Shown here: piece after piece, positions 50,949-59,145 of the stretch | Layout of the letters: every line of letters starts with the position of its first letter | How positions within the stretch are numbered: position 1 is the first letter of the stretch | Assembly (NCBI RefSeq): GCF_036170895.1 | Contig: NZ_CP108036.1 | Coordinates: forward strand, 1,550,001-1,614,000 | Direction: 5' to 3' | Origin: Streptomyces erythrochromogenes | GTDB taxonomy: Bacteria; Actinomycetota; Actinomycetes; Streptomycetales; Streptomycetaceae | DNA: 64,000 nucleotides | Program-made: the position numbers and the translations under genes | Notes under the pieces: generated by a model | The model's database searches: none | Told to the model about the DNA's origin: nothing | Seen by the model: only the letters and a program-made list of their open reading frames with translations

Positions 50949-52732
50949 GCTGGTTCTCCTTCGTCATGTACGGCGGGTGCCCCGGAGGAGACCCAGAAGC
51001 GGATGCTCTCCACGAGCACCACCAGTGCCACGAACACGGCCAGGGCCGTGAGCGCGACGGGGAAGTCCGATGCGCGGTCCACGAGGACGGCGGCGAGGAC
51101 CGTGGTCAGCAGGACCCGGCCCTCGTGGCCGCCGATCGTCCGCACCAGCCAGTGCGGGGGCGCGCCGGTGCCGCCGCGAATGCGGTACACCGTGTCGTAG
51201 TGATGGTAGGCGACCGCCGCGATCAGGCCGAATGCCGCCGGAAGGGCCCCGGGGACGTCGGCCTTGGCGGCGAGCGCGAGGACCGTCACGTATTCGGCCG
51301 CGCGGAACAGCGGCGGGATCAGCCAGTCGAGCGCTCCCCCCAGCGGGGCTGCGACGGCGAGGCCGGCGGTCATGGCGTAGATCACGGCGACGGCGACGAG
51401 CCGCGGGTCGCCGAAGGGGAGGTACAGCGCGGCTCCGGCCATCAGCACGGTGCCGAGGGCGGCGACGTGGACGGATCCGAAGGATCCGGCGCGGCCGCGC
51501 AGCAGCCGGGCCTGGAGCTCGGCGAGCGGACCGGAGTCGGCGAGGTCGGCGAGCGCCTGGGCGGCGCGGTCGGTGCGCCGGGCCTTGCGGGTCAGCGACC
51601 GCAGGACGCGGCCCGCGGTGGTGTAGAGCGCGCCGAAGGCGCAGCCGACGATCAGGGCGTAGAAGACGATCCGGGGGGTGGTGAAGGCGGTCAGGACCGC
51701 GATCATCGCCCAGCGCTCGCCGATCGGCAGGATGATCATCCGCCGGACCCATACCGTCCAGCCGACGCTGTCGAGCCTGTCCGAGAGGGCGGCGGTCGGG
51801 CTCGTGTTGGCGGTGGCGTCGTGGTTGGCCTCGTTGAAGGAGAAGTCCACGACGTGGCGGCAGGTCATCAGGATCATGGCGCCGAGGGCGAGGCCCCAGA
51901 CGTCGTCCCCGTTCCGGGCGGCTCCGAGCGCGAGGCCGGCGTAGAAGGAGTACTCCTTGGCCCGGTCGAAGGTCGCGTCGAGCCACGCGCCCATCGTCGA
52001 GTACTGCAGGGAGTAGCGGGCGAGCTGCCCGTCGGTGCAGTCCAGGACGAAGGAGACGATGAGGAGCACGCCGGCCGCGACGTAGCCCCAGCGCTCGCCC
52101 GTGGCCGCGCAGCCGGCCGCGATCAGCGCGGTGATCAGCGAGGCGGTGGTGACCTGGTTCGGGGTCAGGCCGCGGCGCGCGCACCAGCGGGCGATGTAGC
52201 GCGAGTACGGGCTGATGCAGAAGGTGGTGAAGAACCCGTCGCGGGACTTCACGGCGGAGCGCAGCCGTACGGCCTCCTCGTCCACGGCGGCGACGGCGGC
52301 GGACGCCTCCGCGCGCTCGTCGGCGTCGGCGGGGACGGCGGCGACCAGGCTGCCGAGCTCGGGCCGCTGGACGGCGGTCCCGGCGGCCTCGACGGCGGCG
52401 GCGAGCCGGTCGGCGTAGGGGCCGGACCCGTGGGCGCCCTCGGTGGCGACGGCCTTGTCGAGGGCCTCGCGGGCACCCGCCTGCACGGAGAGGGCGCCGG
52501 TGACGGCACAGGCGTCGAAGCGCGGGTCGGTCAGCGCGAGCCGCAGCGCGTGCACGTGCCCGACGAAGGCGGCGTCCACGACGGCCACCCGCTGATCGAC
52601 GGGTACGCCGGCCAGCGCGGCGGCGGCGTCCTGGGGACCGGCGGCCGGGCGGACCTCGAAGCCGAGTGAGCGGAGCTCGTCCGCGAGCGGCGATCCGGGG
52701 ACCGGCAGGCCGGTGAGGATGACGGTCGGCAG
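50945..52732 (-). CDS. Large CDP-alcohol phosphotransferase (N-terminal extra domain), probable CTG start
   Basis: 595 residues if read from CTG at 52732. The C-terminal ~400 residues are a membrane enzyme with the complete motif DCTDGQLARYSLQYSTMG, then AWLDATFD, so all Asp are present. About 150 N-terminal residues form an extra soluble domain. ATG/GTG starts are missing for the conserved N-terminus: the in-frame GTG at 52588 would remove its first strand (PTVILTGLPVPGS). CTG lies nine bases after AAGGAG, and an in-frame TGA lies just upstream. The stop overlaps the nucleotidyltransferase start. First gene of the operon. Confidence 0.8.
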   Translation of the reverse strand: MPTVILTGLPVPGSPLADELRSLGFEVRPAAGPQDAAAALAGVPVDQRVAVVDAAFVGHVHALRLALTDPRFDACAVTGALSVQAGAREALDKAVATEGAHGSGPYADRLAAAVEAAGTAVQRPELGSLVAAVPADADERAEASAAVAAVDEEAVRLRSAVKSRDGFFTTFCISPYSRYIARWCARRGLTPNQVTTASLITALIAAGCAATGERWGYVAAGVLLIVSFVLDCTDGQLARYSLQYSTMGAWLDATFDRAKEYSFYAGLALGAARNGDDVWGLALGAMILMTCRHVVDFSFNEANHDATANTSPTAALSDRLDSVGWTVWVRRMIILPIGERWAMIAVLTAFTTPRIVFYALIVGCAFGALYTTAGRVLRSLTRKARRTDRAAQALADLADSGPLAELQARLLRGRAGSFGSVHVAALGTVLMAGAALYLPFGDPRLVAVAVIYAMTAGLAVAAPLGGALDWLIPPLFRAAEYVTVLALAAKADVPGALPAAFGLIAAVAYHHYDTVYRIRGGTGAPPHWLVRTIGGHEGRVLLTTVLAAVLVDRASDFPVALTALAVFVALVVLVESIRFWVSSGAPAVHDEGEPA

Positions 52733-52971
52733 ACGAACTCACTCCTTGTAACGGATTCCGAACGGGCGCGCCCGTGGGGCGGCACGTCGGCAGAGGCTAT
52801 CGGATGAAGGGAAGCAGGGGTTCATCACCCGTTTACGCCCTGATAAGCCGAATATCCCGGCTCCGGGCTGGGTCGCGATCATCATCGGTGATCACGACGC
52901 GGTACCACAAACGGCCTGGATGTTACGGTGGACACGCCCCTGAAGGTGTTGAGTGGAAACGAGGTGGGTTG

Positions 52972-53052
52972 ATGACCGTCGCAGTGGTCGCGGCCGAGCG
53001 CTGCGCACTCCGGTGCATCTCCCATTTCCCCCGGGCGACCGGCCGGGCCTGA
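52972..53052 (+). CDS. 26-residue small ORF upstream of the methyltransferase-GNAT gene
   Basis: ATG at 52972 is preceded by GAGGTGG at 52961-52967, a good ribosome site, and the frame stops at 53050-53052. The product starts MTVAVVAAERC and has two Cys spaced by three residues (RCALRC) and a basic end. It ends 17 bp before the presumed start of the methyltransferase-GNAT gene, so it may be a leader peptide whose translation affects the downstream gene. I do not recognise a family. Confidence 0.5.
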   Translation: MTVAVVAAERCALRCISHFPRATGRA

Positions 53053-53069
53053 TCCACCGTTTCCCCGGC

Positions 53070-54437
53070 ATGGGCCGAGGGGAACCCGCAGATCGGCCGG
53101 AGCCCCTTTTCCAAGGGTTCACGTTGACCGACGACTTCGGCGATGCCGGTAACACCGACAACGCCTTCTTCGAGGCTTTTCTCACTCTCCACCACGGACT
53201 GCCCCGACAGGCTCCGGGCTCCGACGCGAGCACCCGCGCCCTGCTGTCCCTGTGCGGACCGCTGCCCCGGCGGCCCCGCGTCCTCGACCTGGGCTGCGGT
53301 CCGGGCCGCAGCGCGCTGCTGCTCGCCGCCGAAGCGGGCGGGCACGGCCAGGACGGCGCCGAGGTGACCGCCGTGGACCTGCACGGCCCCTTCCTCGACG
53401 AGCTCCGCACGGCCGCCGCGGCCCGCGGGCTCGCCGACCGGGTCCGCACCGTCGAGGCGGACATGAACGCGCTTCCCGCCGAGGAGGTCGCAGAGGGCTC
53501 CTTCGACCTCGTGTGGGCGGAGGGCTCCGCCTACATCGCGGGCTTCGACACCGCGCTCGCGCGGTGGAAGCGGCTCCTCGCCCCGGGCGGCACCCTCGTG
53601 CTGACCGAGTGCGAGTGGACGGCCGCGGAGCCGTCCGCCGGAGCGCGCGCCTTCTGGGACGCGCAGTACCCGCTGCGCTCCACCGCCGCCAACGTCGCGG
53701 CCGCCCAGTCCGCCGGCTACCGGGTCCTCGGCGTGCACCCGCTGCCCGACTCCGACTGGGACGAGTACTACGGCCCGCTCGCCGAGCGGGTCCGCGACCG
53801 CGCCGGGGACGGCTCCCCCGCCATGGCGCGGGCGCTGGCCGCCACCCGCGAGGAGCTCGGCGTACGGGCCCGCCACGGGCACGAGTACGGCTACACCGGC
53901 TATGTCCTGCGGCCGGTGGAGGCCGGCGACGGCGCCGCCTGGCCGGCCCGGCCGGAGACCGCGGCGGACACCGCCGCGGTACGGGCGGTCAACCTGGCCG
54001 CCTTCGAGACCCCGCTGGAGGCGGATCTCGTGGACGCGCTCCGCGCGGACGGCTCCTGGCTGGCCGGGCTGTCGTACGTGGCCGAGGCCCCCGACGGGTC
54101 GGTCGCGGCGCACGCCCTGCTCACCCGGTGCGAGGTCGGCGGCGCCCCGGCACTGGCGCTCGCCCCGGTGGCCGTCGATCCGGCGTACCAGCGCTCGGGG
54201 GCGGGGAGCTCCGTCGTGCGTGCGCTGCTCGCGGCGGCCCGGGAGCGGGGGGAGTCGCTGGTGCTGGTCCTGGGGCACCCGTCGTACTACCCGCGCTTCG
54301 GCTTCACGGCGGCGTCGCGCTTCGGGATCCGGGCGCCCTTCGAGGTTCCGGACGAGGCGATGATGGCGCTGGTGCTGGACGGTTCCGTCCCGGTCCCGGC
54401 GGGAACGATCACGTATCCGGCTCCGTTCGGAGTCTGA
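53070..54437 (+). CDS. Class I SAM methyltransferase fused to GNAT acetyltransferase
   Basis: 455 residues. Residues ~60-200 form a SAM methyltransferase: VLDLGCGPGRSALLLA (motif I), VTAVDLHGPFLDEL (II) and LLAPGGTLVLTECEW. After about residue 290 a second domain begins: RPETAADTAAVRAVNLAAFE, ALAPVAVDPAYQRSGAGSSVV (acetyl-CoA loop) and LGHPSYYPRFGFTAA, a GNAT acetyltransferase. No frameshift separates them, so it is one fused protein. The start is uncertain: ATG 53070 has no ribosome site, and TTG 53124 after AAGGG is an alternative. Substrates are unknown. Confidence 0.8.
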   Translation: MGRGEPADRPEPLFQGFTLTDDFGDAGNTDNAFFEAFLTLHHGLPRQAPGSDASTRALLSLCGPLPRRPRVLDLGCGPGRSALLLAAEAGGHGQDGAEVTAVDLHGPFLDELRTAAAARGLADRVRTVEADMNALPAEEVAEGSFDLVWAEGSAYIAGFDTALARWKRLLAPGGTLVLTECEWTAAEPSAGARAFWDAQYPLRSTAANVAAAQSAGYRVLGVHPLPDSDWDEYYGPLAERVRDRAGDGSPAMARALAATREELGVRARHGHEYGYTGYVLRPVEAGDGAAWPARPETAADTAAVRAVNLAAFETPLEADLVDALRADGSWLAGLSYVAEAPDGSVAAHALLTRCEVGGAPALALAPVAVDPAYQRSGAGSSVVRALLAAARERGESLVLVLGHPSYYPRFGFTAASRFGIRAPFEVPDEAMMALVLDGSVPVPAGTITYPAPFGV

Positions 54438-54586
54438 CGCGCGTGAGCGCCGTGTGAGGTGATCCGCAGTGGTCCGCCCCCCCGCCTAGCACGCGGCGGG
54501 GGGCGGACATGCACGGATGTCCGAAGTGGGGACAAGCCTCTTTTGTACGGCAGACTGAAGGCCGAAGTCCGAAGCGAAGGATGGGT

Positions 54587-55186
54587 ATGCCGACCACACC
54601 AGCCACCGCCGCGAACAGCGCGTCCAACGGCACCGGTACTCAAGAACCGATCATGCTCGAACTGGTCGACGAGTCCGGCAACACCATCGGCACGGCGGAG
54701 AAGCTCTCCGCCCATCAGGCGCCCGGGCAGCTGCACCGGGCGTTCTCCGTGTTCCTGTTCGACGAGCAGGGCCGTCTGCTGCTCCAGCAGCGGGCCCTCG
54801 GCAAGTACCACTCGCCGGGCGTCTGGTCGAACACCTGTTGCGGTCACCCGTATCCCGGGGAGTCGCCGTTCGCGGCCGCGGCCCGGCGGACCCACGAGGA
54901 GCTGGGGCTGTCGCCCTCGCTGCTCGCGCAGGCGGGAACGGTTCGCTACAACCACCCGGACCCCGCGTCGGGCCTCGTGGAGCAGGAGTTCAATCACCTG
55001 TTCGTGGGACTTGCTCAGGCTGCCGTGCGGCCGGACCCGGAGGAGGTCGAGGACACCGCCTTCGTCACCTCCGAGGAGCTGGCGAAGCGGCACGCCGAGG
55101 TGCCGTTCTCGGCCTGGTTCATGACCGTGCTGGACGCGGCGCGGCCCGCGATCCGCGAGCTGACCGGCGACGCGGCGGGCTGGTAG
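54587..55186 (+). CDS. idi: Isopentenyl-diphosphate delta-isomerase, type I
   Basis: 199 residues, Nudix-like fold. The catalytic Cys is in SNTCCGHPYPGE, the Nudix-type helix is RRTHEELGL and the catalytic Glu lies in PEEVEDTAFV. It interconverts isopentenyl and dimethylallyl diphosphates, feeding isoprenoid synthesis such as the nearby hopanoids. ATG 54587 follows GAAGG by six bases; ATG 54581 is too close. The first ~20 residues are non-conserved. Confidence 0.95.
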   Translation: MPTTPATAANSASNGTGTQEPIMLELVDESGNTIGTAEKLSAHQAPGQLHRAFSVFLFDEQGRLLLQQRALGKYHSPGVWSNTCCGHPYPGESPFAAAARRTHEELGLSPSLLAQAGTVRYNHPDPASGLVEQEFNHLFVGLAQAAVRPDPEEVEDTAFVTSEELAKRHAEVPFSAWFMTVLDAARPAIRELTGDAAGW

Positions 55187-55225
55187 CCCCGTACGCCGCC
55201 CTCGCCGCTCCCCCGCCGTCCGCAG

Positions 55226-55247
55226 CCGTCCGCCGCTCAGCGGACGG
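55226..55247. terminator. Hairpin between idi and the convergent kinase-like gene
   Basis: CCGTCCGC at 55226-55233 pairs with GCGGACGG at 55240-55247 around six bases. It overlaps the stop codon of the minus-strand gene. Modest stem without T-tract. Confidence 0.35.
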
Positions 55248-55731
55248 TCGGCGGGGTGGCGAGCGGGAGGGCCGCCCAGATGACCTTGCCGCCGGTCGAG
55301 GTGTGCTCGACGTCGCAGACCCCGCCGGCCTCCAGGGTGATCTCCCGGACGAGCAGCAGGCCGCGGCCGCCGGTCTGGCCGAAGTCGGCCTCCAGCGCCT
55401 TGGGGCGGTAGGGGTGGTTGTCCTCGACGGCGACCCGTACCCACTCGCGGCCGATCGCGACCTCGACCGCGACCTCGGGCGAGAGCAGGGCGGCGTGCCG
55501 GACCGAGTTCGTCACCAGTTCGGAGACGATCAGGAGCAGGGAGTACACGAGGTCCTGATGGGCCGGCACCCCCTGGCGCCCGAGCAGGTCCCGGACGGCC
55601 CGGCGGGCCTGCGGAACGGATTCTTCTACGGCGGGAGCGGTGAACCTCCACACGCCCTCGTAGGCGAGGGGGTCTGCCGGGGCCTCCGGCAGACCTTCCC
55701 TGGCTCGTGGGCCGCTCCCGCTGGCGTCCAT
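55237..55731 (-). CDS. RsbW-like anti-sigma/GHKL ATP-binding protein
   Basis: 164 residues, a single GHKL ATPase domain: LLLIVSELVTNSVRHA (N-box), VAVEDNHPYRPKA and GGRGLLLVREI (G-box). Such stand-alone proteins are abundant in Streptomyces and usually act as anti-sigma factors or serine kinases of anti-anti-sigma factors. ATG 55731 is chosen; the frame stays open to 55827. No cognate sigma factor or antagonist is adjacent. Confidence 0.85.
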   Translation of the reverse strand: MDASGSGPRAREGLPEAPADPLAYEGVWRFTAPAVEESVPQARRAVRDLLGRQGVPAHQDLVYSLLLIVSELVTNSVRHAALLSPEVAVEVAIGREWVRVAVEDNHPYRPKALEADFGQTGGRGLLLVREITLEAGGVCDVEHTSTGGKVIWAALPLATPPTVR

Positions 55732-55861
55732 CTTCCGGCCCCCGTCTTCACGCTCGATCGTCTCCACGCGACAAGAGTGGGGAAGGGGTAGGTCCGGACC
55801 GGACTGCTGACCAGAAGTCAGCGTCAATCGGACGCTTTCTGACCGCTGGCGTATGACAGCG

Positions 55862-56512
55862 TCAGTTGTTGGTCTGTTCCTGATCTTCTGCCGGACGCTT
55901 CTCGTCCGCCTCGCGCGTCCCCTGCGCGGCGCCGGCTTCCGTCCCCGGCTCGTCTTCCCTGACCAACCCCAGGATGCGCCGAGCTCCCATGCCCATCGCG
56001 ATGAGGCTCAGGCCGTCGAACAGCAGGGCGAGCGAGAAGAAGGTTCCGATCACGTACAGACTGTTGCCGGGCCAGTTGGAGAGGATCAGGAAGCCCAGCA
56101 GCACGCCGAAGGCACCCTGGACGAGCGCGAGCCCGAAGTTGGCTCCGCGCACCACCAGCGCGCCGACCAGCCGGAACAGTCCCCCGGTGAGGAAGAGCAG
56201 GGCCGCGAACATGGTCAGCGCCTCGGCGCTCGCCTCGGGGCGCCGCAGGATCACGAAGCCCGCCGCGATGTTGATCGCAGCGACGATGACGGCGAGCCAG
56301 AAGTAGCTGCTCCCCCGCGACTGCACCGCCTGCACCAGCCCGACCACGCCGCCGATGAGCAGCAGCCAGCCGAAGAGGAACATCGAGGTGAGCGTGGCGA
56401 GGCCCGTGTAGACCAGACCGACCAGGCCGGCGAGCACGAGGAGCACCCCGAGCACGGCCATCAGCCCGAAGCTGCGGTTGACCTTCTTCTTCTCCTGACG
56501 GTCTGCGCCCAT
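55862..56512 (-). CDS. HdeD/DUF308 family membrane protein
   Basis: 216 residues with six membrane helices in three similar pairs, each holding Gly-rich patches such as LLLIGGVVGLVQAV, FLTGGLFRLVGAL and LLFDGLSLIAMGMGAR. This repeat pattern defines the DUF308/HdeD family. The acidic hydrophilic tail (about 190-216) is probably cytosolic. ATG 56512 is preceded by AGGAGGTGG at eight bases. Function is unknown; HdeD in E. coli is linked to acid resistance. Confidence 0.85.
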   Translation of the reverse strand: MGADRQEKKKVNRSFGLMAVLGVLLVLAGLVGLVYTGLATLTSMFLFGWLLLIGGVVGLVQAVQSRGSSYFWLAVIVAAINIAAGFVILRRPEASAEALTMFAALLFLTGGLFRLVGALVVRGANFGLALVQGAFGVLLGFLILSNWPGNSLYVIGTFFSLALLFDGLSLIAMGMGARRILGLVREDEPGTEAGAAQGTREADEKRPAEDQEQTNN

Positions 56513-56586
56513 GGACGTGCCACCTCCTCGCACCCCGACGGACTCCCTTGATCATAGGTTTCACCACCCGGGATAGCATCCGGCGC

Positions 56587-57339
56587 ATGGACGCAGCCCT
56601 GGAAGCAACCCTCCTGCACACGGTCTCCGACGGGGTCGCCACCGTCGTCGTCTCGCACCCCGCCAAGCGCAACGCCATGACCGCCGCGATGTGGCGGGCG
56701 CTGCCCGGGCTGCTGGACGGCCTGGCGGGCGACCCGGCCGTACGGGTGCTCGTCCTCACCGGAGCCGGGCCGACGTTCTGCGCGGGCGCCGACATCTCCT
56801 CCCTCACCGGCGGCGAGGACCCGCGGGCCCTCGCCGTGGCGGCCGAGGAGGCCCTGGCGGCCTTCCCGAAGCCGACGCTGGCGGCGATCCGCGGGTTCTG
56901 CGTCGGCGGCGGCAGCCAGCTGGCGGCCGCCTGCGACCTGCGTTTCGCCGAGGAGGGGGCGTCCTTCGGGGTCACCCCGGCGAAGCTGGGCATCGTCTAC
57001 CCGGCGTCCTCCACCCGCAGGCTCGCCTCCCTGGTCGGCCCGGCCTGGGCCAAGTACCTCCTCTTCTCCGCGGAGCTGATAGGGGCGGAGCAGGCGCTGC
57101 GCGCCGGGTTCCTGAACGAGCTGCTGCCGGCCGGTCAGCTGGACAAGCGCGTGGCCGAGTTCACGAGGGTCCTCGCCGCCCGCTCGCAGCTGACGCAGGC
57201 GGCGGCCAAGGAATTCGCCGACGGCCGCACGGACCGGGACGGGTACTGGGAGGAGCAGGCGGCCGGAAGCGACGACACCGCCGAGGGCGTCGCCGCGTTC
57301 CTGGAGCGCCGGGCGCCCCGCTTCACCTGGACCCCGTGA
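56587..57339 (+). CDS. Crotonase (enoyl-CoA hydratase/isomerase) family protein lacking both catalytic Glu
   Basis: 250 residues. The oxyanion-hole elements are present: TFCAGADISSL and GFCVGGGSQLAAACDLRF. In hydratases the two catalytic Glu lie in GGGxE and FGxPE; here they are Gln (GGGSQ) and Ala (FGVTPAK). The CoA-binding scaffold is intact, so it may catalyse another crotonase reaction or only bind acyl-CoA. ATG 56587 is used. It stands alone between divergent and convergent genes. Confidence 0.85.
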   Translation: MDAALEATLLHTVSDGVATVVVSHPAKRNAMTAAMWRALPGLLDGLAGDPAVRVLVLTGAGPTFCAGADISSLTGGEDPRALAVAAEEALAAFPKPTLAAIRGFCVGGGSQLAAACDLRFAEEGASFGVTPAKLGIVYPASSTRRLASLVGPAWAKYLLFSAELIGAEQALRAGFLNELLPAGQLDKRVAEFTRVLAARSQLTQAAAKEFADGRTDRDGYWEEQAAGSDDTAEGVAAFLERRAPRFTWTP

Positions 57340-57349
57340 CGGACGGCCC

Positions 57350-57979
57350 TCAGGCGGGCAGGTTGTTCCCCCGCAGCATCTCGACGAGGGCGGCCGGGGC
57401 CTTCTGGGGCGAGCCCGCGTCGTAGGGCGGCTGGGGATCGTACTCGGTCATCAGCTGCACCGCCCTGGCGAAGTCGTCGCCGGCGATCCGGCCGAGCAGG
57501 GTGAGCCCCATGTCGATCCCGGAGGACACCCCCGCGGCGGTGACGTACTTCCCGTCGAACACCACGCGCTCTCCGGTGGGCCGGGCCCCGTGCTCGGGCA
57601 GCTGTTCCAGGTACAGCCAGTGGCTGGTGGCCTTCCGGCCGTCGAGCAGCCCGGCGGCGGCCAGCAACAGGGATCCGGTGCACACGGAAGTGGTCCAGGT
57701 GGTGGTGGCGTCGACCGTGCGCAGCCAGTCCATGACCACGGGATTGGCCATCTCCCGCTCGGGATGCGGCCCGCCCGGCACGATGACGATGTCGGGCCGC
57801 GTGACCTCGTCGAGCCCCTTGTCGGCGACGAGCGCCAGCGCCCCGTTGTCGGTGCGCACCGGCCCGGGCCGCTCGGAGACGAAGACGACCTCGGCGTCGG
57901 TCAGCCGGCCGAGGGTGTCGAAGGGGCCGATGGCGTCGAGGGCGGTGAAGTGGTCGTAGAGAAGTACGGCGATCTGCAT
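57350..57979 (-). CDS. DJ-1/PfpI family protein (isonitrile hydratase-like)
   Basis: 209 residues. The nucleophile elbow is TTSVCTGSLLLAAAGLL with Cys near residue 101, and GPFDTLGRL near the N-terminus is typical of InhA-like and GlxA-type DJ-1 proteins. No AraC domain is attached. It lies 93 bp after a full DJ-1/AraC regulator on the same strand, with which it shares the fold. Confidence 0.85.
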   Translation of the reverse strand: MQIAVLLYDHFTALDAIGPFDTLGRLTDAEVVFVSERPGPVRTDNGALALVADKGLDEVTRPDIVIVPGGPHPEREMANPVVMDWLRTVDATTTWTTSVCTGSLLLAAAGLLDGRKATSHWLYLEQLPEHGARPTGERVVFDGKYVTAAGVSSGIDMGLTLLGRIAGDDFARAVQLMTEYDPQPPYDAGSPQKAPAALVEMLRGNNLPA

Positions 57980-58072
57980 GGCTACTCCGCAAGCGTCGGT
58001 CGGAACACGGCTACGCCCCGGCGGGGCGGAGCCTTCTTCGGGGTGCCCGGCTGCGCGGGCCGGGTCCTGCCC

Positions 58073-59044
58073 TCAGGAGCGGGACGTGCCGAAACGGCGC
58101 CGGTACTCGGCGGGCGGCTGGCCGAGGGTGCGCACGAAGGCCCGGCGCAGCGCCTCCGGGTTCCCGTACCCGCAGGCCCGGGCGATCTGTGCGATCCCTT
58201 CCCCGCTCTCCTCCAGCAGCCGCCGGGCGTGGTCCACCCGCACCCGTTCGACGTACCTTCCGGGCGTGACCCCGGTCTCCGCCCGGAAGGCCCGGGCGAA
58301 GTGCCTCGGCGACAGCCGGGCACGGGCGGCGAGGTGCTCGACGCCCAGCTCCTCCCCCGGGTGCTCGGTGATCCACTGCTGCACGTCCCGCAGCGGGTCC
58401 CGCCGGGCCGTCTGGGCCGCGAGCTGGGCGCTGAACTGCGCCTGGTTTCCGGGCCTGCGCAGGAAGACCACCAGGTGCCGGGCGATCGTCAGGGCGACGT
58501 CCTGCCCGTGGTCCTCCTCCACCAGCGCCAGCGCGAGGTCGATGCCCGCCGTCACCCCGGCCGAGGTGGCCACCGGCCCGTCCCGTACGTAGATCGGGTC
58601 CGGCTCGACGGCGACGGCCGGGTAGTCCTGCGCCATCCGCTCGCAGGCGTTCCAGTGCGTCGTCGCCCGCCGCCCGTCCAGCAGCCCCGCCTCGGCCAGG
58701 AGCAGTCCTCCCGTGCACACGGAGACCAGCCGCTCCGCGCCACCCCCGTGGGTACGGAGCCAGTCGGTGAGCCTGGGCTCGAAGTCCGCGGTGAAGCGTC
58801 CCCCGGGCACGAGCACCGTGGTCCCGGGCCCCGGCCGGGCGCCCTCCAGCTCCCCGTCCGGCAGCAGCGTCAGCCCGCTGCCGGTACGGACGTGCTCCCC
58901 TCCCGGCGACACCGTCCGGATCGCGTAGCCTGCCCGCCCGGGAAAGTGGGCGAGCGCGGCGAACACCTCCACCGGGCCGGTCACGTCCAGGCTCTGGACC
59001 CCGTCGTAGAGGAGGACGAGTACGTTGCGCGGCGATGACCCCAT
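58073..59044 (-). CDS. GlxA-type transcription regulator (DJ-1 domain + AraC HTH)
   Basis: 323 residues. The N-terminal DJ-1-like domain (about 8-180) has VLLYDGVQSLDVTGPVEVF and VSVCTGGLLLAEAGLL. The C-terminal AraC domain (about 215-318) has LAARARLSPRHFARAFRAE and IAQIARACGYGNPEALRRAF, both HTH motifs. ATG 59044 is used. Probably controls the DJ-1/PfpI gene downstream; the ligand is unknown. Confidence 0.9.
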   Translation of the reverse strand: MGSSPRNVLVLLYDGVQSLDVTGPVEVFAALAHFPGRAGYAIRTVSPGGEHVRTGSGLTLLPDGELEGARPGPGTTVLVPGGRFTADFEPRLTDWLRTHGGGAERLVSVCTGGLLLAEAGLLDGRRATTHWNACERMAQDYPAVAVEPDPIYVRDGPVATSAGVTAGIDLALALVEEDHGQDVALTIARHLVVFLRRPGNQAQFSAQLAAQTARRDPLRDVQQWITEHPGEELGVEHLAARARLSPRHFARAFRAETGVTPGRYVERVRVDHARRLLEESGEGIAQIARACGYGNPEALRRAFVRTLGQPPAEYRRRFGTSRS

Positions 59045-59145
59045 GGCTTCATGGTGTGCCGCCCCCGCGGTGGCCGCAATGACGTGCTTCCCACCTATCC
59101 GGCCACGTCGGGGTCGGGCCCGCGCGCCGATAGGATCGGCACATC

